Positions 37,197-48,698 of a stretch of DNA of 64,000 bases are shown piece by piece (the stretch's first letter is position 1; every line of letters starts with the position of its first letter). The stretch covers positions 89,599,076 to 89,663,075 of the forward strand of contig JAPWDM010000001.1 of NCBI GenBank assembly GCA_035578155.1, given 5' to 3'. The notes beneath the pieces are model-generated. The model saw nothing but the letters and a program-made list of their open reading frames with translations. It ran no database searches and was not told where the DNA came from. The position numbers were made by a program, and so were the translations under genes. The stretch comes from Brachynemurus nebulosus (lineage: Eukaryota > Arthropoda > Insecta > Neuroptera > Myrmeleontidae).

Positions 37197-38129
37197 TCAA
37201 TTTAAACACAAATTATTTTCTTTTACAATTTGAAACCGTTTATCTGAGGAAAATTTTTTAAATATTTGGCATTGGATTAACAAATGTGGATCCTTTTTAC
37301 AAGCAACACAATTCTTTCGAATATTTTCATTAGCCACAAATATTTTGGGTGATTTAGATGTTGAGGGTAAATTGTAGTTTTGTGTGTGACGAGGTTTTTC
37401 TATCTTTACCATCGATTTACTTTGGTGTTGAATAAATCCAATTAATTCGTCATATCGTGGAATTTCATCGTTGTTTTTCAACAATTCAAAATTATTCATG
37501 AGATTCTGAGGTAATTTTAAGAGAGCTATGTAAACTAACATAAAATCTGCAAGATTTGGTAACTGTAAACGTTTCAGTGCTGAAACATTTAGATCAAACT
37601 TTTCTAAAAAGGTTTGCAAATTCGCAGGATTATCGTTAGGAACAGGACGAAAATTTAAAATTTTTTCAAAATATGAGAAAGCAAGGTATCTTTTATTTTG
37701 ATAATTTTGTACTAATAAATTCCAAATAATTTCATAATTATCTGGAATGGCATCTACTGAATTACAACACTTTAAAGCTTTTCCTTCTAAACTCCCCAAA
37801 AGATATTGTAGTTTTTCAGCAGGCGTCAAATCGGTATTTCGATGTATTAAGCTTTTAAGGTTTTCGTAAAATAAGGGCCCAAGGTAGACATCTTCTCCAT
37901 TGAACTTAACCAGATTAAGCTTGGGCATGTCAATCATACGAAGTTTGGATTCAGTAGACGGAGGTTGAGGTATATCAGACTGAGTGGGGTTAATTTTTTG
38001 AGCAACATATTCAATAGATATACAACAAAGATCATCAAACGAATCCAACGATGCGTAGTTAGGTGATTCATCTGGATTAAGTTCTTGTTTTACTTCAACT
38101 ATCTGTTGTACGATATTTTGAAATTCCAA
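37197..38129 (-). pseudogene. BEL/Pao gag region (DUF1759 type), degenerate
   Basis: About 310 codons without a stop. A DUF1759-like capsid region is clear (MPKLNLVKFNGEDVYLGPLF, then AEKLQYLLGSLEGKALKCC), followed by the start of a Cys/His zinc knuckle (CVACKKDPHLLIQC). The frame opens at a TTG preceded in frame by TAA, with no ATG, so the N-terminus is lost or frameshifted. It ends at a stop just inside the knuckle region and coding resemblance continues in another frame toward the protease. It is the structural/nucleic-acid-binding part of the retrotransposon polyprotein and not a host gene. Confidence 0.85.
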
Positions 38130-38698
38130 CTTGACTTATGGGTAGCGATTCTTGAAAAGTGAATTAAAGTGAAGTGGAATGGAATGAAATAGCTGAGAAC
38201 GGAACCAACGGAAATATGTATATTTTTATAAGTTGGTAGGTGTACATTATTGTGATAATGGGTACTCTATCGACGAAATTGATTACTAATAAGAGGAGGT
38301 ATTATTTATGGTACACAATTTTCATTTCCGGTTACATATTATGTGGAATTTAAAAAATAAATTTTATAAACATTCATCATTTTATTGCCATCTTTCACTT
38401 TTTTTCTTGTATTTTAATTATTTTCTATCTTTTATTAAATTTTTTTTTATTTTTAAATAAAAATACTTTGCCTTAACTTGCACAAGTTATGTAATACATA
38501 AATTCGAAAACTCTATACATTTTAAGAATTTATGAGGAAATATCCAACGATAGGAACGAAACTATCAATTTATAGCACTAAAATTTGGCAATAAAATACG
38601 AATTCGGAAACGAAAACTACAAATTTGGTAACAAAATTACAAACTGAATTTGAATTACCGTGAAAACCGAAATCCAGCTCGAAGGACCAAACAAACGA

Positions 38699-39110
38699 TG
38701 GTTTGGCCCCTTTGGCTTTCTTTTATCGAAATTAATAATGAACTGTATGATCTACAAAATGTGGACTTACCTCCGCTTTGATGTGGACACTCTTCGTGTT
38801 ACACGAGGGAAAGAAATGGGCAAAAAGGGAAAACACTAAACTGTTCACACCCAGCACGGTAAGCTTGCTGGTAAACGCACTTTGTATGCGTCGAAGAAAC
38901 GGTTTTTAATTGCGGTGATTCGCAATAGTTAAGGTTGGTTACACAAAAATGGTTGGTAACAATATATGTATCTATTAGGTTCAAACACGTTGGTGACAAA
39001 TTTCCTACGGACCGCCTATAACAGGCAGTTCCTTCAGACCGATCAATTTTTTACTATGCAAGCATAGGCAATGCATTGGGCAATTAAGGTAGATATGTTG
39101 CATGGCTGCA
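38699..39110 (-). repeat. 5' LTR of the BEL/Pao element, 412 bp
   Basis: Read on the minus strand it starts TGCAGCCATGCAAC and ends GGGCCAAACCA, so it has TG...CA ends. It matches 34002-34346 over its last ~347 bp with scattered differences. Immediately downstream (38675-38690, minus) lies TTGGTCCTTCGAGC, in the position of a primer-binding site. Confidence 0.85.
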
Positions 39111-40223
39111 ACACTTACTATGGAACATCAAAATTAAAAAATTACAGTAGAAATTTCAATTAAAAATTACAGTAGAAATCAGCATTTGACATTAATTTGA
39201 CCTTGATAATTGACTTCAAGATCATATTCGGATGCAGAATTTTCTGCTCTTTCCATTTCCGAGGTCGAAAAGAGGAGTTGCCATATTAAAAAAACGGAGT
39301 TCACCTTGATATGACCTTGATCCTTGACCTTGAAGTCAAAGTCAAGGTCACCATCGGATGCGCCGTAAAAAATGATGGAACTTTTGTCACCATCATTTAT
39401 CCCAAAAATGCTTTTCTGCTGAGATATTTCACCGTTTCCATACTTTTGACTACCTCTGTATGATATGATGACAGATACCATAGATATGTACCATGTTGGT
39501 CTTATTTGTATTCAAATGTTAACACGGTGTGTATCAAGTTCCTTTTTTTATTTTTTATTTAATTATTGATTTTTTGTTGCTGAAGTTTGATTTTAAGTTT
39601 CCTTAACTTCATCTTGAATTATTTTGAATATTTGTGTTTTAATGTTCTTGATTTTACATATGATTTTGATTTTAACTTTGGTTTTACATTTTTATTTAAT
39701 GCTTAGTAATTAATTACATAGTTGAGTTTAGTGTTTAAGATGACTATTAACTCTTTAGAAAATTGTTTTATTACGTGTTTGTATCTTAAATTTTGTTTGC
39801 TAAGGGAACTGGCCAATTGCTCTGTTCATGAATTAGCCTATATGCATTTAATTTATGAGGAAAGTGGGTGATTCAAAATGATACAGAATAATGTTGGCGT
39901 ATTTTAGCATGTCCAGGAATTATGAATGCGTCGACTAAATGCATAATATGTTATGCATACATTATGTATAAAACAGGTACGTAACCAGTGGTCCTCAAAA
40001 TTTTTTAAAAGTTATTTTCTTTGAAACTATACGTTCTAGCAGAAAGTGGTATTAAGGTTTTTTGTTTAGTTTGTCATGTATTACTAATTGGTGTAATTTG
40101 GGGCAGTCGTCACGGTTCACCCTGTATAGTTACGTAAACTTTTATTGCAACAAAAATAATTACAAAACAATTTATTTACACGTTAGAATTTTTATCGATT
40201 TAAATATATCGCACTTCAAATTA

Positions 40224-40415
40224 CAGTATAGCACCGATAATGGAAACATCAGTTTTGGAAATTTTTTGAGAGCATCAAATTACTCTCAAAATTTTTTGAG
40301 AGTATCAAATTGAGAGCATCTGAGGCAACATCATTTTTGGAAAGTTGCATCAAAAATGTCAAATATTTATCAAAAAATTTCCAAAATTAATGTTTCCATT
40401 ATCGGTGCTATACTG
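40224..40415. mobile_element. TA-flanked MITE, 192 bp
   Basis: Inverted ends CAGTATAGCACCGATAATGG match for ~27 bp on both sides, with TA at 40222-40223 and 40416-40417. Inner direct copies of TTTTTTGAGAG are present. Tc1/mariner-like by target site. Confidence 0.88.
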
Positions 40416-41683
40416 TACTTATACGTTTTTTTTTAGACTGATTAATTTTAATTGGTGAATTATTATTCCAAACTGATACTTAGCTTGTTTCAAACTTGAT
40501 TAACACAAGCTTAATCTGTGTACGAGTATCAGTGATAAGTTTAACCCTAACGTTCAACTCAACTAACTGTAAATTCAACTTAAGCGTGTTCTAATTTTTG
40601 TTTATGAATAGCGCACATTGGACTTTCACAGGCACATGTAAATTGTCACTTGTAATGAATGATGATCCTTGCTACTTCATTAAGTAGTTTTGTAATAAGA
40701 GCATACGATATTCGTTATTAAATATACAATAGAAACTGACTTGAACATGGACTGTTAAAAAAAAGTTAAAAATTTATGAAATACAGGCTATACATGTGGC
40801 ATGTGTGCAATAGCTATTATTTCCGTTATTCACGTTAGTGCTAATGGTGTATGCCATGAGTAAAATTCAAACGGATTATGCTAGTAACTATTTTTTAAGG
40901 CATCGCACAGCATACCACACATTTGAGGAAAAACGCTCCAGGTTTTCGTAGAGTGCGTCATAAACAATAAGAGCATAATGAGGTCCATCAGAATTAAACT
41001 CGCAATAAAACCAACCATTAATTTCTTGTACATAACCTGTAAACAGTGAATCTTAAAGAAATGTAATAAATTATTTGAAAGATGTGTTAATTATTTTTTT
41101 TCTTAAAAATATAGTTTTTTTATATCTGTTTAGTGACTAAATTAATATTAATAGTTAAGCGATCCATCTAATAATCCCTCCTGTTGTGAAGCCTTTGAAA
41201 CCTTTACGACAAAACAAGCACGCTGACAGCTTATTTTCTTTTCTTTTCTTTTTTGAGTTTTGCTGAACTTATTTTCTATATTACATTTACAAACTGTCTT
41301 ACATTTTGAATGTAAGAAAAGTACCCTTTTTTTAGCCATGTATATATGAAATTAATACTACAACTCTAATAGTATGGCTATCCTTTGTTTTTCATATAAT
41401 GTATTAAAGTAGCTCCCAAGTGGAAAATGTGCCAATTAGATAAGAACTGACAGTGATGAGGGCGCTAGCCAAAATAATTTTTATTACACCGCACCGGTTT
41501 ATCCTTAAGCGGACAGCAATACATAAACGTCGTCCGCTTAAAGAAATTATATATAGTCTTTCTCTAGACAATTTATTTTTAAATAAAAATTAAAATAGTT
41601 TTGTTAAAATAACTTTTAAAATTATATTTTCTAGCTACATATTATGTATGTCTAATTGTCAGCTTGAAAATTATACATACATA

Positions 41684-42390
41684 CAGTGCATTCATTTCAA
41701 GATTACAGATTGCATAATATAATACAGTATATGACTGTCCACTTCAAAATTACACATAAGGAAAATTTCAATGGTATTTCTAGCGTTCCTATGAAAATTC
41801 AATTATTATTTTCATAAAAGTATTGGTGTTCAGTTAAAAATTACACATTAGTATTGGCGACGCAAAGATTACGCAAGCGCTCCTGGTTTTTAAAATTAGA
41901 AGCTGTATCAAGTAAAAATTTTTGTATACGTTTAATTGTCGATAGAAATATGTATTATACAAATTATGCGCGGATATCTAGATTTTATATCGCTAATTAA
42001 ACGTACACGTTTATTTTTACTTGATACTAGTTCTAATTTTACCACCAGAGGCGCGAGTGAGAATCTTTGCGTCGCCAATTACTGAAAAGCAAATTGTATT
42101 GAATAAATTATTTAAGAAACAAAAATTAATAAATTATTGTTGTTTATAGAGATATTTGACGTGAAAACGAGCCAACATTTCTCTTCCCTTAAAGTACCAC
42201 ACATATTTTTCATTTTCAATTTTTCTTCCATTTGAAGTATATTAATAATTGATATGTTTTACGTTTAATTGCAAATGATTTATTTTAAAATATTCTGGGA
42301 AAATTTTGAAAAAATGAAACGTTATTGTTAATTTTCCTAGAAACACTATCTCCTGGATTTCGTATGTATAATCTTAGACTGGACGCACTG
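41684..42390. mobile_element. TA-flanked MITE, 707 bp, with a nested hairpin
   Basis: Ends CAGTGCATTCATTTCAAG and the complement of CAGTGCGTCCAGTCTAAG are flanked by TA (41682-41683, 42391-42392). The paralogous repeat at 18650-18700 lacks it. It contains the hairpin at 41853-42079. Confidence 0.8.
41853..42079. repeat. foldback element nested in the 41684 MITE
   Basis: Inverted ends ATTGGCGACGCAAAGATT. The arms run ~90 bp inward (shared ATCAAGTAAAAAT and ACGTTTAATT blocks). The target duplication is not clear. Confidence 0.78.
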
Positions 42391-42493
42391 TATGTCTACT
42401 AGTCATTTTTATTATTATCATATACTTACTTATTAACTTTAAAAATAATCGCCTGTATATATTAAATTTTGAAGATTTGTTTACATAAAAATA

Positions 42494-45400
42494 GGGTGAA
42501 CGCATCAGTAATTGACCATGCATTAGTGGTTGACCAGTTTCAAATTTACGTGCGTTTATTAAGCAGTCTATTAAAGTGGTGCCATCATTTGTCGTATTTT
42601 ACTATTATAACGTTGTTTCACTATCGACCAATCATGTTACCGATGAAAGAGATACAAATATACAAGCCCTTTTCTGAGAATGATTGACAAGATTGACAAA
42701 GAGACGCCATTTTTCGTTGTTGTAATAAGGAAACCTTCACGTGTTATGTTATTTGAATCTAATTACATCTGTGTTTTTCCTTTGTTTTATGTGAAATAAA
42801 ATATTTTCGATTGTTTTTGAATATGTGTAGATTATATTTATGCTAAAATTTTTAAGGTATCTGTTACTACGCCTTTAATATTTAAAGTGGTCAATTACAG
42901 AAACATCAAATTGCAATTATTTCAGTAGTTGACCAATTTGGTCAACCACTGAAAAATAATATTTTTGTTACTTTTTTGCGAAAACTGTTATTATTAAGAA
43001 AACATTTTAGTGTGTGTAATTATTTTTTTCTAACTTTTCTCTAACCAGTAATTGACCACACTGGTTAATTACTGATTCATAATGATATTTACAGTTCTAA
43101 TGTTTGACCACTTAAAATTTCTCATTTTAGATTTATAAAATGCCACCGAAAATAAAGCAAAAACAGTTTTTCAAATACAGTGAAGATAGCTTGACTGTAG
43201 CTTTGCAGGAAATTGATAAGGGGGCCAAAATACGGGAGACTAGTAGAAAGTACGGGATCCCTCATTCCACTTTGATAAATAAAATTAAAATGCGAACTCC
43301 TCTCATCAGAAAAATGGGACCCCCAACAATTCTTACATCATATGAAGAAAACTTACTTTCTCGATGGATTACTGCAATGGCAAAGAAAGGCTTTCCAATA
43401 AACAAACAAAACTTAATTCAGACGGTTCATGACATTATTTCGACAGATAATCGAAAAACAGTTTTTAAAGATAACTTACCAGGAAGGACATGGTTTGAAA
43501 GTTTCTTGAAAAGACATCCAAATATTAGTCAAAGACATGCTGAGAATATCGACCTAGCTCGAAGCCGAGTAACAGAGACGGCTATAAGAAAATGGCACTC
43601 CGATTTGTACGAATATTTAGAATCCGAAGATGCTTTAGATATACTAGATGATCCTAACAGAATTATAAATTGTGATGAAGCTGGCTTCCAAACCAACCCT
43701 TCAAGTGGTATAGTGTTAGGTCCTAAGGGTATGAAAAATTTATATGGAATTTCCGAAAATTCAAAAGAAAGCATAACTGTTTTGGGAACGTTTACAGCAT
43801 CAGGTCAAATGCTACCACCGGCTGTTGTTTATCCTTATGAAAGAATACCTAGAAAAGTAGCAGCACACATAAACAAAGAATGGTCAGTAGGAAAATCGAA
43901 AAATGGGTGGATGACTTGCAAGGTGTTTTACGGCTATGTTGGAAACACACTGCTGCCTACTTTACGCAAAAATGGAACTAAGTTTCCGGTACTATTGTTA
44001 GTGGATGGTCATCGGTCTCACATCAGCGGTGAAGTTTCCAAATTGTGTTTAGACAATGGTATAATATTGTATGCGTTGTATCCTAACTCTACACATATTC
44101 TACAACCAGCCGATGTGTCCGTTTGTAGGCCCTTGAAAAATAATTGGAAATCAGTGGTCCAGCAGTATAAGCTCAAAACAGGTACAAAAGTAATCACTCG
44201 CGCATTATTTGCTCCATTGCTGGAAGAAGCATTCAAACCAGTTACACCGTTAACAATATGCAACGGATTTCGTAAATGTGGTCTTTACCCTTTCAATGCT
44301 GACGCCATTGACTATAGTCGATGCATCAATGACAAAACTAGGCATGAATTTATGGACAAACCTGCTACAATGGGCCCAGAACACCTTCTATATATTGAGT
44401 CGTTAGTGCGAAAAGGAAGAGCGCAGGAATTTCGGAAAGTAAACAAGAGTGATGATTGGCAAGGACACGAATCTGCTAAAGAAATATTTTATGTATGGCG
44501 GAAACTGAAAAACCAAATAACGCCAGAATCATCAGAGAACTTCAGAGTTACTTCAGTCAACTCTCTGTCTAATGTAGTCAACAGCATGGATTGTGAGTTG
44601 TCAGAATGTCAAAAGTTAGGTACAACCGGTAAAGAACTGCATTTGGATAAAGAAAATTTTCCTTCTGACCCTGGAAACAAGCTTATTGGTTCTCTCAGCC
44701 CTTTGGTTATCGAAATTAATGATAATAGAGATGTATTTTCTGCCGACCAGGAATTTAACATAACTGAGGAACAGCAAGTGCAATCTCAAGAAAGTCTTAA
44801 TCCTAATAAAGAAGACAACAAACTGATAACTATGCAATTGGAAACAGCTGCTATCCTCGAAACACCTGAAATGCAAAACGACCATATAAATACTCCAACA
44901 AAAAATCAAAACATGCATAGTATTACTCCGCCCAAGGACTCCCCAGGTTCAATAAGTTCAGCTTTTGCTGAAGTTGTAGTGTGGCCCACAGAATCGCCAA
45001 TCAAACACAGCCAAGCCAAGAAGAAACGTCAACTTCCAGATGCAATATCTTCTCATGAGTGGTTGAAATACTGGGATGGTAGAGATAAAGAAAAAAAAGA
45101 AAAGGAAAGGAAGAAGCAAGCAAGGGCTGAAAAACGGAAAATGAATCAAATGAAAATACAAGAAATAAAAAAGCAACAAAACGTAATGAAAAAACGCAAA
45201 TCTATTATATATTCTGACTCCAACGATTCCGATGATAATGAGGTACTTTCGAAGATAGCAAAAAGAAAAAGAAATTGCAAAACAAAAAACGATTTTGAGA
45301 TGGGGAAGTACGTTATTGTGAAATATGAAGGCGAGTATTTTCCAGGGGTAATTGAAAAAATTGGAGACGATTATAAAGAAGTTAGTGTTATGATACTCTC

Positions 45401-45999
45401 CAGTCCAAACTTATTTAAATGGCCAGATAAAAGAGATACTATGTGGTACAAAAACGAGGATATAATTGAAGGTATATAGCCTCCAGTTATGATCAATCCT
45501 AGAGGATTTTATAAAGTTGAAGAGATGAAAAAATATTTGCCAAACCTGTAAATGTCAGGTATTGTTAATTTTTAATCGAAATCAAAGATGTATGTTTCTT
45601 CGAATATCATTAATTTAGAAATAATTTACATAGATATCATAAGTAATGTACCTCCTGTATCTATGTTTAATTTAAAGAGTAATAATTTATTTTTTTAATA
45701 ATAAAACATAGTTTCCTATGAATTGTAGTTTTTGTTCATCTGGTCAATTACTAAATCATAAGTGGTCATTCATTAAAACCTTCTGGTCAACCACTGACTC
45801 ATAATAGCTTTTTCAACTTTTATAATTTTTATAAATTATATTTTAATACTCAATAAAAAAATATTATTATTATTAAAATATTCAGGTTATAGGGAGTGTT
45901 AGAAAAAATAACCGAAGTTTAATATTAAATAATTTGGTTATAAATCTACTTTCAATGAAGAAAAGCGCCTTAATTGGTAAACTACTGAAGCGTTCACCC
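42494..45999 (+). mobile_element. pogo/Tigger-like DNA transposon, complete, 3506 bp
   Basis: Terminal inverted repeats begin GGGTGAACGC (left 42494; right end 45999 read on the minus strand) and match for about 25 bp with three differences. Both ends abut TA (42492-42493 and 46000-46001), the duplication expected for pogo/Tc1-mariner elements. Repeated subterminal motifs of the form CAGTARTTGACCA occur in both orientations at 42505, 42524, 42888, 42922, 42940, 43046, 43062, 45741 and 45784. They are probably transposase-binding sites (inference). A related repeat at 18530-18600 is uninterrupted at the equivalent TA, confirming the insertion point. Confidence 0.92.
43140..45479 (+). CDS. pogo/Tigger-like DDE transposase, intact 779 aa
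   Basis: This is the transposase of the element at 42494-45999 and would bind its own ends and cut and paste at TA sites. It has an N-terminal psq-type helix-turn-helix (residues ~8-50, SLTVALQEIDKGAKIRETSR), then a CENP-B-type DNA-binding domain (~60-135, ending GRTWFESFLKRHP). A DDE_1 catalytic domain follows, with Asp179 in NCDEAGF, Asp289 in VDGHRSH and Asp325 in QPADVS (35 residues between the last two). After it come a Lys/Glu-rich probable coiled coil (~640-690) and a C-terminal module (~720-779) starting KYVIVKYEGEYFPGVI, which resembles a small Tudor/SH3-like fold. The ATG opens the HTH region directly and there are no stops or frameshifts, so it could still be functional. An AATAAA lies at 45700-45705. 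It sits in an intron of the SAM gene in the same orientation. Confidence 0.93.
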   Translation: MPPKIKQKQFFKYSEDSLTVALQEIDKGAKIRETSRKYGIPHSTLINKIKMRTPLIRKMGPPTILTSYEENLLSRWITAMAKKGFPINKQNLIQTVHDIISTDNRKTVFKDNLPGRTWFESFLKRHPNISQRHAENIDLARSRVTETAIRKWHSDLYEYLESEDALDILDDPNRIINCDEAGFQTNPSSGIVLGPKGMKNLYGISENSKESITVLGTFTASGQMLPPAVVYPYERIPRKVAAHINKEWSVGKSKNGWMTCKVFYGYVGNTLLPTLRKNGTKFPVLLLVDGHRSHISGEVSKLCLDNGIILYALYPNSTHILQPADVSVCRPLKNNWKSVVQQYKLKTGTKVITRALFAPLLEEAFKPVTPLTICNGFRKCGLYPFNADAIDYSRCINDKTRHEFMDKPATMGPEHLLYIESLVRKGRAQEFRKVNKSDDWQGHESAKEIFYVWRKLKNQITPESSENFRVTSVNSLSNVVNSMDCELSECQKLGTTGKELHLDKENFPSDPGNKLIGSLSPLVIEINDNRDVFSADQEFNITEEQQVQSQESLNPNKEDNKLITMQLETAAILETPEMQNDHINTPTKNQNMHSITPPKDSPGSISSAFAEVVVWPTESPIKHSQAKKKRQLPDAISSHEWLKYWDGRDKEKKEKERKKQARAEKRKMNQMKIQEIKKQQNVMKKRKSIIYSDSNDSDDNEVLSKIAKRKRNCKTKNDFEMGKYVIVKYEGEYFPGVIEKIGDDYKEVSVMILSSPNLFKWPDKRDTMWYKNEDIIEGI

Positions 46000-46001
46000 T
46001 A

Positions 46002-48698
46002 GTTGTTTACTTTAAAAATATTTTGATGAAGACTGTGTATGTGAACACAAACGCATAAACATCTTCTGCTTAATGAATTTCCGCTTAAAGAATAAGTGAT
46101 GTACATATTACTATTTTGAAATTTCACTTCATTTTCATTTTCATCTTTTAAAAAAAATATCACAGCATGCAAAAAGAGTCGACCACTCCTACTTGTCGTT
46201 CACCAAAAACCAAACATAAAATCAGAGTATCCACTTTCCGGAAAATCTGGAAAATCGAAAAAACTTAAGGAATTTAAGTTGTCAGGGAAAAATTAAAAAA
46301 ATGTCAGGGAATTTTTGATTCATAACATATAAATTATTCTCTGACAGAAATCCCATGCTAATGACAGTGATTTTACCATTATATTTCACATCTATTGTAT
46401 TCCCTTTTCCTTCACAGTGGGAGACTCGTAGTATAATATAAAAAATAAAAAATTTTGGCCTATTTAAAGTCACACTGATAGACTAGATACTAACGGTTTG
46501 ATTGTACAGAAAATGAAAAAAGGTTTCAAATTGTAAAGCCGAAAAAATTTCTGGTCTTTATATCTTCAGAGCTGACATTTAAAGAAATTCAAAACACCTA
46601 CCCTTGATAATTCAATAATTATTTCAATAAAAAATACTAAAATTAAAAAAAAATCTATTGTACACCCTGCCAAACAGACTGAATAAAATAATCTAAAAAT
46701 TTGAGCCATTTTAGGGTTTCGGATGCCATGTGCCGATACTAGTGGTTTAAATGCACTTTCTTTTGTACTGGAAATCGAAAAAATGAATCTTTTTTTCATC
46801 AAAAAGTTGCTTGTCTCATATCTTCAAGATTGACGTTAGAAGAGATTCAAAACATCCCTAATTTTTATTTTTTCGATAATTTTACTGCTAATTTTAAAAA
46901 AAAATTATTGAAAACTGAAAAAAAATTTTAATGTACGCCCTACCAAAATGACTGAACAAAAATCCAAAAATTTGAGTTTCTATAGGATTTTAAGTACCCG
47001 TGACATTGATAGCCTCGGTACTGGTAAACCAATTTCACTTACGTTTTTGTTAAAAAAAAACTTGAATTCTGAATTTTTATTTTTTTATTTTTTTTTTTTT
47101 CAATAAAATCAGCGAAAAACCGAAATATTATTTAGAAAATCGAGAAAAAAATCCCGAGAATCTTTGCTCTGAAGGCTGACCAACGAATTTTTATTATTAT
47201 TGTCCTTGTTGTGATTTAAAATTATATTTAAATTATATATTTTTAAAATTGTACCAACGAAAATTACAAAAAAATGTTTTATTGTATGTTACAAGCAGCT
47301 CTATTGTCTTGGTTGTTACACGCTTTATATTTTAAATGCCATTGGCTATCAAAATACCATAGGTAATAAGCACATGTAAATAAATTATTTTGCTGGAAAC
47401 GGTTGCTCAGGTCACTGATTTATTTGTACCTGGAAGGAACGTCAGAGTATAAAGCTGAATACTTACAAAGAAAGGTGAACAATAACGAGCGAAATCTTCT
47501 CCCAGACAGATAATACGTCTCTTATATCCAGAAAAACTTCAATATGTTCGCATCACATGTTTTATTTCCGTGTATGCTTCTTTGCTATGTTCCAACTTTA
47601 GCCGATAAGAAATCGTATTTCTCACATAAGGACCCGTTTACCACCACCAATGGTTAGTCGACAGTGATGGTAAATGCACTGAAACCATCTACGCCATGCC
47701 AACTAATTTACTTCCGATATCTGGACTTGAAAGTTTTATTTCTTTAAAATGATGCCATCTAGAAAAGATAATTTAAAACTGAATAGGTTAGAAAATAGGG
47801 AATTCTTAATTCTACTGTGCAAAATATTCAATTTTGTTAAAAATGTTACTTAAAACCTTGTGATTCTCATATGACGATACTACCAATGAAAATATGCTTA
47901 AGGCTAATCTTCGATTTTGAGGGAACTTGATTAGTTTCTAGAAACTAATGATCTATGACCTCTGCATGCGAATTTATGCTTACGATACAGTCGTTCGTAT
48001 TAATCTACACCGTATATTGTATATTATTAAATATATTATTGTAATCTATGTACTGACCACGCCTATGGTATTGTATATGTACGCCCCTTACCTCATACCG
48101 TAAAAATAATTTTTTTGAAAGAAATCGAAAATATGTATATGTTTAGTAAATATAAAAATAATGGGCCCATATTTTTTCTTCATCAACCGCTGAAACAGTG
48201 AAATCGTCCTACAGTGGAAAAATTTAAGTCTGTTTGGGATCAATTTTAGCGAATTCTCTTAAGGAACTCACGACTGTAGTAGGAATTTGTTTCGAGAACA
48301 CTAGAAGTCAAGAAAAGTTATTAATATAAAAGTTATTTTTATGAAAATTATAAGTTTTCTTTCATTATAGTGAATAGAACTATATCAGCGGTAAATCTGT
48401 TTGCATGCAAGTTTTAATTTAAGGTAATTAATTATATAAACGTTCAGTTGTTGTACTGCAAAAGCATCCGTTATTCGTTTGAAATCTTCCGCAAGTAGAT
48501 CAAAATTAAAACAAATTTTATTACACAAGCCTCCGAAATTTAACTTATTTCCCCCCTTCCAACAATTTTGTTTTTTTTTTCTAAATATCTAGGTATGTTA
48601 AATTAAAATACAGCTCTATTTTTTTTCTAGTACATCCAGATTTATTTTTATGGTGACATGCATTGCACTATATTAGTTGAAAAAGATGCTAAAGAAAC
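46002..48698. other. no recognised gene outside the 46560 duplication
   Basis: 46002-46080 continues the repeat interrupted by the pogo element. The rest is AT-rich intron. Confidence 0.5.
46560..47050 (+). repeat. degenerate tandem duplication, ~250-bp unit, two copies
   Basis: ATATCTTCAGAGCTGACATT (46560) and ATATCTTCAAGATTGACGTT (46820) begin similar runs. Each has GTACACCCTGCCAAA or GTACGCCCTACCAAA and AAAAATTTGAG further on. Confidence 0.65.

Larger units (their letters stand above)
34002..39110 (-). mobile_element. BEL/Pao LTR retrotransposon, internally deleted and degenerate
   Basis: Minus-strand element with LTRs at both ends and BEL/Pao gag, protease, RT, RNase H and the start of integrase, in that order. 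It is flanked by the 8-bp direct repeat ACACTTAC (33994-34001 and 39111-39118). The uninterrupted left arm of the host palindrome gives the complement of the joined site, so this is the target. BEL duplications are usually 4-6 bp, so 8 is odd. At ~5.1 kb it is short for the family: the integrase catalytic core and the first ~65 bp of the 3' LTR are missing. Confidence 0.9.
33253..39458. mobile_element. Tc1-type foldback element interrupted by a BEL/Pao retrotransposon
   Basis: The ends are CAGGCTTAGTCAAAAATA (left) and the complement of CAGAGGTAGTCAAAAGTA (right), flanked by TA at 33251-33252 and 39459-39460. Inward, both arms carry the same sequence in opposite orientation, including repeated AAGGTCA units (33360-33410 and 39300-39355). 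They continue through a 30-bp minisatellite to a loop at about 33781-33835. The arms form one long palindrome of ~1.1 kb once the retrotransposon in the right arm (34002-39110) is removed. There is no coding capacity of its own. Confidence 0.82.
32948..40124. mobile_element. outer TA-flanked DNA element of a three-level nest
   Basis: The ends are inverted repeats of about 30 bp (left CAGGATGAACCGTAACGA, right end the same with G for A at two sites). They are flanked by TA at 32946-32947 and 40125-40126, as for Tc1/mariner-like elements. After removing the inner foldback (33253-39458 plus one TA) the element is ~970 bp of AT-rich DNA with no recognised coding sequence, so it is a non-autonomous element or MITE. 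Confidence 0.75.

Noticed and set aside
43529..45179. Several minus-strand frames over the transposase
   Set aside because: Antisense shadows of the 779-codon gene.
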